Below are positions 58,006 to 64,000 of a stretch of 64,000 nt of DNA, one piece after another. Every line of letters begins with the position of its first letter. Within the stretch, counting starts at the first letter, position 1. The notes under the pieces are model-generated. The model saw nothing but the letters and a program-made list of their open reading frames with translations, ran no database searches and was not told where the DNA came from. The translations under genes and the position numbers were made by a program. The DNA comes from Ectobacillus funiculus (lineage in GTDB: Bacteria; Bacillota; Bacilli; Bacillales; Bacillaceae_G): the NCBI RefSeq assembly GCF_042429435.1, contig NZ_JBHMAF010000020.1. One strand, 5' to 3'.

Positions 58006-59508
58006 GTGGACTCTATGACTTTTGTTCTATTTGGAGCGACAGGCGATTTAGCTAAGAGAAAAATTTACCCAGCTTTATATAATCTATTTATAGATCAAAA
58101 ATTGCCTCAATCGATTTCTATTATTGGTTTAGGTAGAAGAGAATTATCTGATGCCACATTTCAAAATCATGTGGAGCAATCGATAGAAACATTTTCTAGG
58201 AGAATAGAGAATGATTATTCCAAAATGGGAGAGTTTCTTGATGCTTTCCGTTACAAGGCCTTAGATGTAACAAACACTGAAGATTACAGGGCTTTATTGA
58301 ATTTTGTTGAGCGACGTGAGGAAGAATTAAATATTCCAGAAAATCGAATGTTTTATCTTTCTGTTGCACCAGAATTTTTTGATGGGATTGCTTTAAATAT
58401 TAAGGAGAGTGGATTAGGTTCGACAAAAGGCTGGAAACGTCTGATTATTGAAAAGCCATTTGGACATGATTTAGAATCTGCTCGTGATTTAAATGCAAAG
58501 CTAAGCGAAGCCTTTGAAGAAGAAGAAATTTATCGGATTGACCATTATCTTGGAAAACCAATGGTTCAAAACCTGGAAGCTTTAGCATTTGCAAATCCTG
58601 TTCTGCAAGCATTATGGAATAATCAATATATTGCTAATGTGCAAATTACAGCTAGTGAAACAGTTGGGGTAGAGGAGAGGGCTGGGTATTATGATGGAGT
58701 AGGGGCTATTCGTGATATGGTGCAAAATCATATGTTACAGCTGCTGATGATGACAGCTATGCACCTACCAAAACAAATTAGCGCAAACGATATCCGTGAG
58801 GAAAAGAGAAAGGTTATGGAATCCCTTCGTCCATTAAAAAAAGAAGATGTAGGCTTACACGTCATGCGCGGTCAATATAGCGCAGGGGAGATTAATGGTC
58901 AGTCGGTTGCTGGATATACAAATGAGCCTGGAATTGAAGTCTCTTCTCGAAATGACACTTTTGTGGCTGCTAGGTTGTGGATTGATAATCCGTTTTGGGA
59001 TGGAGTGCCCTTCTATATTCGCACAGGAAAAAGAATGAAAGAAAAATTTACTCGTATCGTAATCGAGTTTAAAGATTCGTTAAAAGAGTTATATAGAAGT
59101 CGAAATGAGCAAACAGAGCCTAATCTTTTGATTATCGAAATCAATCCGAATGAAAATGTTTCCCTGCAGCTCAATAGTAAAAATCCATTAAATGATGGAA
59201 AGATGGAGCCTGTGAGAATCCATTTTGCGTCAGAACAAGAAGGTGTACCTGAGGCTTATGAACGGTTGATTTTTGATGCGATTCGTGGCGATTCCACGTT
59301 CTTTGCTCATTGGAAAGAAGTTGAATTGTCTTGGGAGTGGGTGCAGCCAACCTTAGAAGCCTTTGAGGAGAATCTTGTACCGCTTCATTTATATGAGGCA
59401 GGTTCATATGGCCCTGAGGCAGCTCATCACTTGCTGAAAGAGGATGGATTTAAGTGGTTGTTAGATAAAGAATCCCTTAAAACTTCAGAGTTAGCTCTAC
59501 AAGCTTAA
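58006..59508 (+). CDS. zwf: Glucose-6-phosphate 1-dehydrogenase
   Basis: 500-residue enzyme that oxidises glucose 6-phosphate with NADP to 6-phosphogluconolactone. The nucleotide motif FGATGDLAKRKIYPALYN is at the N-terminus, and the active-site block YRIDHYLGKPMVQNL, with its catalytic histidine and lysine, lies near residue 180. GTG start eight bases after AAGGAGG. First gene of a zwf-tkt-tal-gnd cluster; a lactonase gene is not present. Confidence 0.96.
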   Translation: MDSMTFVLFGATGDLAKRKIYPALYNLFIDQKLPQSISIIGLGRRELSDATFQNHVEQSIETFSRRIENDYSKMGEFLDAFRYKALDVTNTEDYRALLNFVERREEELNIPENRMFYLSVAPEFFDGIALNIKESGLGSTKGWKRLIIEKPFGHDLESARDLNAKLSEAFEEEEIYRIDHYLGKPMVQNLEALAFANPVLQALWNNQYIANVQITASETVGVEERAGYYDGVGAIRDMVQNHMLQLLMMTAMHLPKQISANDIREEKRKVMESLRPLKKEDVGLHVMRGQYSAGEINGQSVAGYTNEPGIEVSSRNDTFVAARLWIDNPFWDGVPFYIRTGKRMKEKFTRIVIEFKDSLKELYRSRNEQTEPNLLIIEINPNENVSLQLNSKNPLNDGKMEPVRIHFASEQEGVPEAYERLIFDAIRGDSTFFAHWKEVELSWEWVQPTLEAFEENLVPLHLYEAGSYGPEAAHHLLKEDGFKWLLDKESLKTSELALQA

Positions 59509-59544
59509 CTATAGAAACAAAATGACAAGGAGAGAGTAAACGTT

Positions 59545-61560
59545 ATGAATTCTAACATTGAAACATTGGCTATTAATACGATTCGAACTTTATCAATCGA
59601 CGCTATCAATCAAGCAAATTCCGGTCATCCAGGTCTTCCGATGGGTGCTGCTCCAATGGCGTATGCACTATGGGCGTATCATTTGGACCATAATCCTGCA
59701 AATGCAAAATGGTTTAACCGGGATCGTTTTGTTCTTTCCGCGGGACACGGTTCTAGCTTGCTGTATAGTTTGCTTCACTTGGCTGGATATGATGTATCTC
59801 TAGATGACTTGAAGAGCTTCCGAAAATTAAACAGTAAAACACCAGGACACCCAGAATTTGGTCATACAGATGGAGTGGAGGCAACGACAGGTCCTTTAGG
59901 ACAAGGGATTGCGAATGCAGTCGGGATGGCGATGGCAGAAGCCCATTTAGCTGCGAAATTTAATCAAGACGGATTTCCTGTCATTGACCATTACACATAT
60001 GCCTTAGTTGGTGACGGAGATTTAATGGAGGGTGTCGCTTATGAGGCGATGTCGATGGCGGGTCATATGAAACTAGGAAAATTAATTGCTTTATATGATT
60101 CAAATGACATCTCCTTGGACGGTTCCTTAAATCTTTCATTTGCCGAAGATATTCAAAAACGAGCAGAATCTGCTCATTGGCAATATTTACGTGTGGAAGA
60201 TGGAAATAATGTCACAGATATCGCAAAGGCAATTGAATTAGCAAAACAAAATCCAGATCAGCCGACCTTAATTGAGATTAGAACGATTATTGGTTATGGC
60301 AGTCCAAAAGTTGCCGGAACAAACAAAGCACATGGCAATCCGCTTGGAGAAGAAGAAGCGAAAGCGACAAAGCAAGTGTACGGCTGGCATTACGAAGAGA
60401 ATTTCTTTGTTCCAGAAGAAGTAAAAGCCCATTTTGCAGAATTAAAACAAAAAGGGATTGGAAAAGAAGAGCAATGGAAGGAATTGTTCCGTTCGTATAG
60501 AGAGGCTTATCCTGCGCTAGCAAATGAACTAGAACAAGCGATTACAGGTGAGGTTCTCATTGAGGCAAAAGATATTTTGTCATTTGATACAGGGAAAGCT
60601 ATTTCAACTCGCGTGGCGAGCGGAGAAGCAATTAACCACTTTGTGAAATCGATTCCTTCTATTTTTGGAGGAAGCGCAGATCTTTCCCATTCTACTATGA
60701 CTGATATCAAGGGAGAGGCAGCTTATGCAGTAGAATCCTTTAGCGGACGAAATGTCTATTTTGGCGTTCGTGAGCATGCGATGGGGGCAGCCGGCAATGG
60801 GATGGCTCTTCATGGCGGGGTAAAGCCTTTTGTAAGTACATTCTTTGTGTTCAATGATTACCTTCGTCCATCTATTCGTCTCGCTGCTTTGCAAAAGCTG
60901 CCGGTTACGTATGTGTTTACCCACGATTCAATTGCGGTCGGAGAAGATGGTCCAACTCACGAGCCGATTGAGCATCTAGCTGCTCTTCGTGCGATTCCTG
61001 GTCTTACAGTCATTCGTCCATCAGACGCAAACGAAACAGCGAATGCTTGGGCATATGCTTTGCAGCAAACAGATGGTCCGGTTGCTTTAGTACTGAGCCG
61101 TCAAAACCTGCCTGTATTCCATGAAACAGAGGCGAACATCGAGAATCTTTCTAAAGGAGCTTACGTGTTAACACAAACGGATGAAAACCCAGACGTGATC
61201 CTGATTGCTACAGGTTCGGAAGTGTCCCTGGCTGTGAATGCAAAAGCTGAACTGGAAAAAGAGGATGTATCCGTTCGTGTTGTGGCTATGCCGAGCTGGG
61301 AGCTGTTCGATCGTCAATCAAAAGAGTATAAGCAGCTTGTTCTCCCTGCTTCTATTACGAAGCGTGTGTCACTCGAAATGGGTATTTCCCTTGGCTGGGA
61401 ACGCTATGTAGGATTCGAAGGGGAAATTTTATCTATTGAAACATTTGGGGCTTCAGGAACAGGAGCTGAGGTCATGGAGTTGTTTGGATTTACAACAGAA
61501 AACGTTGTTCAAACTGCAAAAGGTCTGCTTCAAAATACAAAAAGTCTATTACATTCTTAA
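59545..61560 (+). CDS. tkt: Transketolase
   Basis: 671-residue thiamine diphosphate enzyme of the non-oxidative pentose phosphate branch. ANSGHPGLPMGAAPMAYALW, FVLSAGHGSSLLYSLLHL, the ThDP motif GDGDLMEGVAYEA and the C-terminal THDSIAVGEDGPTHEPIEHL are all intact. Normal length. It lies 36 bases after zwf. Other transketolase genes may exist elsewhere in the genome; this one belongs to the operon. Confidence 0.96.
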   Translation: MNSNIETLAINTIRTLSIDAINQANSGHPGLPMGAAPMAYALWAYHLDHNPANAKWFNRDRFVLSAGHGSSLLYSLLHLAGYDVSLDDLKSFRKLNSKTPGHPEFGHTDGVEATTGPLGQGIANAVGMAMAEAHLAAKFNQDGFPVIDHYTYALVGDGDLMEGVAYEAMSMAGHMKLGKLIALYDSNDISLDGSLNLSFAEDIQKRAESAHWQYLRVEDGNNVTDIAKAIELAKQNPDQPTLIEIRTIIGYGSPKVAGTNKAHGNPLGEEEAKATKQVYGWHYEENFFVPEEVKAHFAELKQKGIGKEEQWKELFRSYREAYPALANELEQAITGEVLIEAKDILSFDTGKAISTRVASGEAINHFVKSIPSIFGGSADLSHSTMTDIKGEAAYAVESFSGRNVYFGVREHAMGAAGNGMALHGGVKPFVSTFFVFNDYLRPSIRLAALQKLPVTYVFTHDSIAVGEDGPTHEPIEHLAALRAIPGLTVIRPSDANETANAWAYALQQTDGPVALVLSRQNLPVFHETEANIENLSKGAYVLTQTDENPDVILIATGSEVSLAVNAKAELEKEDVSVRVVAMPSWELFDRQSKEYKQLVLPASITKRVSLEMGISLGWERYVGFEGEILSIETFGASGTGAEVMELFGFTTENVVQTAKGLLQNTKSLLHS

Positions 61561-61576
61561 AACCAGGAGGAAATGA

Positions 61577-62248
61577 ATGATGAAATTTTTTATTGATACT
61601 GCAAATCTTACAGATATTCAAAAGGCATATAGAATTGGTGTGTTAGCTGGTGTTACAACCAATCCTTCCTTAGTAGCTAAAGAAGGCGTAAAATTCGAAG
61701 ATCGTATTGCGGAAATTTGCCAAGCAGTTCCGCGTGTAGAATCAGTTTCGGCTGAAGTCACTCCGGATGCGGTTACAGCTGATGAAATGATTACGCAAGC
61801 TGAAGAACTGATCAAAATTAACGGCGGAGATGAAAAGGTTACAATCAAACTTCCTATGACATTGGCTGGTTTGGAGGCTTGCCGTTATTTAGCAGACAAA
61901 GGTGTGAAAACGAACGTTACGCTTATTTTCACAGTAAACCAAGCGCTGTTAGCAGCTCGTGCTGGAGCAACGTATGTATCGCCATTCTTAGGCCGTTTGG
62001 ATGACATCTCTGAGGACGGTGTACAATTAGTAGCAAAAGTAGCAGAGCTATTCCGTGTTCATAACTTTGATACGCAAATCATTGCGGCATCTGTTCGTCA
62101 TCCAGATCATGTGACTCGTGTAGCAATGGCTGGCGCTCATATTGCAACGATTCCGTACGCAGTCATTGAGCAAATCTCCAAGCATCCACTAACAGATCAG
62201 GGCATGGAAAAGTTTGCTGCTGATTGGGCGGCAGCTCCTAAAAATTAA
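61577..62248 (+). CDS. tal: Transaldolase (short TalC/MipB type)
   Basis: 223-residue transaldolase of the short family. KFFIDTANLTDIQKAYRIGV, GVTTNPSLVAKEG, VTIKLPMTLAGLEACRYL (Schiff-base lysine) and NVTLIFTVNQALLAARAGA are typical. Two consecutive ATG codons after AGGAGG could each be the start. Fructose-6-phosphate aldolases share this fold, but the operon context supports transaldolase. Confidence 0.93.
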   Translation: MMKFFIDTANLTDIQKAYRIGVLAGVTTNPSLVAKEGVKFEDRIAEICQAVPRVESVSAEVTPDAVTADEMITQAEELIKINGGDEKVTIKLPMTLAGLEACRYLADKGVKTNVTLIFTVNQALLAARAGATYVSPFLGRLDDISEDGVQLVAKVAELFRVHNFDTQIIAASVRHPDHVTRVAMAGAHIATIPYAVIEQISKHPLTDQGMEKFAADWAAAPKN

Positions 62249-62273
62249 GAGAAGCAATTTCATGGCTCTTCAT

Positions 62274-62308
62274 AGGGCGTTAGGTTCTATATAGATACTA
62301 ACGCTCCC
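62274..62308 (+). other. Hairpin between tal and gnd
   Basis: GGGCGTTAG pairs with CTAACGCTCC (one bulge) around a 14-base loop, without a T run. It is more likely an mRNA processing or stability element than a terminator. Confidence 0.55.
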
Positions 62309-62359
62309 ATGTATATGACTATGGGTAAGAAAATTTGATGCAAGAAAGAAGGATTAACT

Positions 62360-63769
62360 ATGTCAAAGCAACAAATTGGGGTTGTCGGTGTCGGTGTTAT
62401 GGGCAAGAGCCTTGCGCTGAACTTTGAGAGCAAAGGCTATTCTGTTGCCCTCTACGATATTTCAGAGGAAAAAGTAAATGAAATTCTCAAGGAACATCAT
62501 GATAAAAATCTTGTAGGGACACATAAAATTGAAGATTTCATTAACTCTTTGGAATCCCCTCGTAAAATTCTTCTGATGGTGAATGCAGGAGATATTACAG
62601 ACAAAGCAATTGATTCTTTATTTCTTTATCTAGATAAAGGAGATATTTTAATTGATGGCGGCAATACGTATTTCGTCGATACAGTTCGCAGAAATAAACG
62701 TTTGGCTGAGAAAGGTATTCATTTTATCGGTGCAGGTGTTTCTGGGGGACAAGAGGGTGCATTAAAGGGACCATCAATTATGCCTGGGGGACAAAAAGAA
62801 GCATACGAACATGTGAAGGAGATGCTTGAGGGTATTTCTGCGAAGGTGGATGGCGAGCCGTGCTGTTCCTATGTAGGGCCAGATGGCGCAGGCCACTATG
62901 TAAAAATGGTTCATAATGGAATTGAGTATGGAGATATGCAGTTAATTTGCGAAGCATACTTTTTCTTAAAACAAACATTAAATTTAAGTGCAGAAGAATT
63001 TCATCAGATCTTTACAGAGTGGAATCAAGGCGAACTGGAAAGCTATCTCATTGAGATTACCGCCAATATTTTCACAAAGAAGGATGAAGAAACAGGCAAG
63101 CCGTTAGTAGATCTGATTTTGGACATGGCGGGACAAAAGGGAACAGGAAAATGGACAAGCCAGAATGCGCTTGATTTAGGATCAGCGCTTCCGATTATTA
63201 CAGAATCCGTTTTTGCCCGTTATCTATCTGCTGTAAAAGAAGAGCGGGTGCATGCGAGCGAAGTATTATCTGGTCCTACAGAAAAAGCAGCACTTGCAAT
63301 TGGAAAGGAACAATTGATTGAAGCGGTACGCCAAGCTTTATATATGAGTAAAATTTGTTCATATGCGCAAGGACTTACCCAATTGAAGGATGCCTCAGAG
63401 CAATATGACTGGAATCTTGACTTGGGAAGTATCGCTATGCTATGGAGAGGCGGATGCATTATACGGGCAGGATTTTTACAAAATATCAAGGAAGCGTATG
63501 ACCGTAATCCGAGCCTGCCAAATCTTCTGCTTGATCCGTACTTTACAGAAATTGTCGGGGCCTATCAGGGAGGACTACGACAAATTATTGCGATAGCAGC
63601 GCAACAAGGAGTTCCAATCCCTGCATTCTCAGCAGCTTTATCGTATTATGATAGCTATCGCACGGCAACCTTGCCTGCAAACTTACTGCAAGCGCAGCGA
63701 GATTATTTCGGGGCACATACGTATAAACGAATAGATAAAGAAGGTATCTTCCATACAAATTGGATATAA
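62360..63769 (+). CDS. gnd: 6-phosphogluconate dehydrogenase (decarboxylating)
   Basis: 469-residue enzyme that makes ribulose 5-phosphate and CO2 from 6-phosphogluconate. N-terminal Rossmann motif GVVGVGVMGKSLALNFESKG, the catalytic IGAGVSGGQEGALKGPSIMPGG region, and KMVHNGIEYGDMQLI with the catalytic lysine are visible. Full length. It completes the oxidative branch begun by zwf. Confidence 0.96.
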   Translation: MSKQQIGVVGVGVMGKSLALNFESKGYSVALYDISEEKVNEILKEHHDKNLVGTHKIEDFINSLESPRKILLMVNAGDITDKAIDSLFLYLDKGDILIDGGNTYFVDTVRRNKRLAEKGIHFIGAGVSGGQEGALKGPSIMPGGQKEAYEHVKEMLEGISAKVDGEPCCSYVGPDGAGHYVKMVHNGIEYGDMQLICEAYFFLKQTLNLSAEEFHQIFTEWNQGELESYLIEITANIFTKKDEETGKPLVDLILDMAGQKGTGKWTSQNALDLGSALPIITESVFARYLSAVKEERVHASEVLSGPTEKAALAIGKEQLIEAVRQALYMSKICSYAQGLTQLKDASEQYDWNLDLGSIAMLWRGGCIIRAGFLQNIKEAYDRNPSLPNLLLDPYFTEIVGAYQGGLRQIIAIAAQQGVPIPAFSAALSYYDSYRTATLPANLLQAQRDYFGAHTYKRIDKEGIFHTNWI

Positions 63770-63860
63770 AAAAGAAGATATATAAAAATATGCTCAAGCA
63801 TTCCCTCAGAAAGTCATAACCCTTCGCGTTTGGTATTAACCTTATAAAGGAGGGATGCTT

Positions 63861-64000
63861 ATGAGCTTTAGAATGAAAGTCGTCCGTACCTTTAGCAGCC
63901 AGCATCATATCACAACACATCAATATTCAAAAACTAAAAAGCTCGTCCTAGGCAGTTTGTTGGGGGCGATAGCAGCGATTCTTCAATCTGCAGGGTTAAT
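63861..64000 (+). CDS. Start of a putative membrane protein gene (cut by the window edge)
   Basis: ATG seven bases after AAAGGAGGG opens a frame that runs to the end of the window. The first residues are polar and basic (MSFRMKVVRTFSSQHHITTH), followed by a hydrophobic start (KKLVLGSLLGAIAAILQSAG). This resembles the first helix of small integral membrane proteins such as ECF-type substrate components, but too little is present to name it. Confidence 0.6.
   Translation, partial: MSFRMKVVRTFSSQHHITTHQYSKTKKLVLGSLLGAIAAILQSAGL

Noticed and set aside
62274..62308. Terminator between tal and gnd
   Set aside because: The hairpin has no T run, so gnd is most likely cotranscribed with zwf-tkt-tal.

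Overview
The window looks like chromosome of an endospore-forming, low-GC Gram-positive bacterium of the family Bacillaceae (Bacillus sensu lato). The grounds are the sleB-ypeB-yhcN/ylaJ spore operon, a YdjO-type cold-inducible protein, the qoxABCD quinol oxidase, AGGAGG ribosome binding sites, many GTG/TTG starts, and a cobalamin operon of the Priestia (Bacillus) megaterium type (cbiW, the fused cbiH60, a His-rich cbiX). I cannot name the species.

Layout. 1-4134: end of the glutamate synthase operon (gltA 3' part, gltB). 4.2-6.2 kb: a patatin-like hydrolase, a small unknown gene on the minus strand, and a stand-alone pduL. 6.4-9.8 kb: a DUF3889 protein and the spore-cortex lysis operon sleB-ypeB-yhcN/ylaJ. 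9.9-10.2 kb: tRNA-Leu(GAG), tRNA-Gly(GCC), tRNA-Ala(TGC). 10.3-11.8 kb: a cold shock gene with a long leader, a YdjO homologue and a Nudix hydrolase.

11.8-33.0 kb is the main feature: about 21 kb holding an apparently complete anaerobic-type (early cobalt insertion) adenosylcobalamin pathway in one direction. It covers uroporphyrinogen III methylation, cobalt chelation, ring contraction, amidation, adenosylation, aminopropanol arm synthesis and nucleotide loop assembly, plus the salvage enzyme CbiZ and an L-threonine kinase. Two separate cobalamin riboswitches, each followed by its own intrinsic terminator, lie in series upstream of the first gene. A 61-residue membrane protein of unknown function sits between cbiW and cbiH60.

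33.0-39.6 kb is an accessory stretch. It holds a TnpB-related protein that lacks the zinc ribbon and the usual third RuvC aspartate, small hypothetical genes, a MerR regulator next to a LysE exporter, and a small gamma-SASP-like gene. 39.5-43.6 kb: qoxABCD, preceded by a perfect TGTGA-N6-TCACA palindrome of the Fnr/Crp type. 43.6-49.7 kb: an alpha-glucoside PTS locus (GH13 hydrolase, EIIBC, an orphan sugar-binding protein, a LacI regulator) with a strong promoter, repeated operator-like boxes and cre-like sites.

49.9-51.2 kb is gene-poor and decayed (a MITE-like inverted-repeat element, a truncated peptide gene, a sunset-domain fragment). 51.2-54.9 kb encodes a three-subunit molybdenum hydroxylase. 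55.1-56.8 kb: psiE and small membrane or hypothetical proteins. 57.7-63.8 kb: a pentose phosphate operon zwf-tkt-tal-gnd with a long leader containing a possible 22-codon upstream ORF. The window ends inside a putative membrane protein gene.
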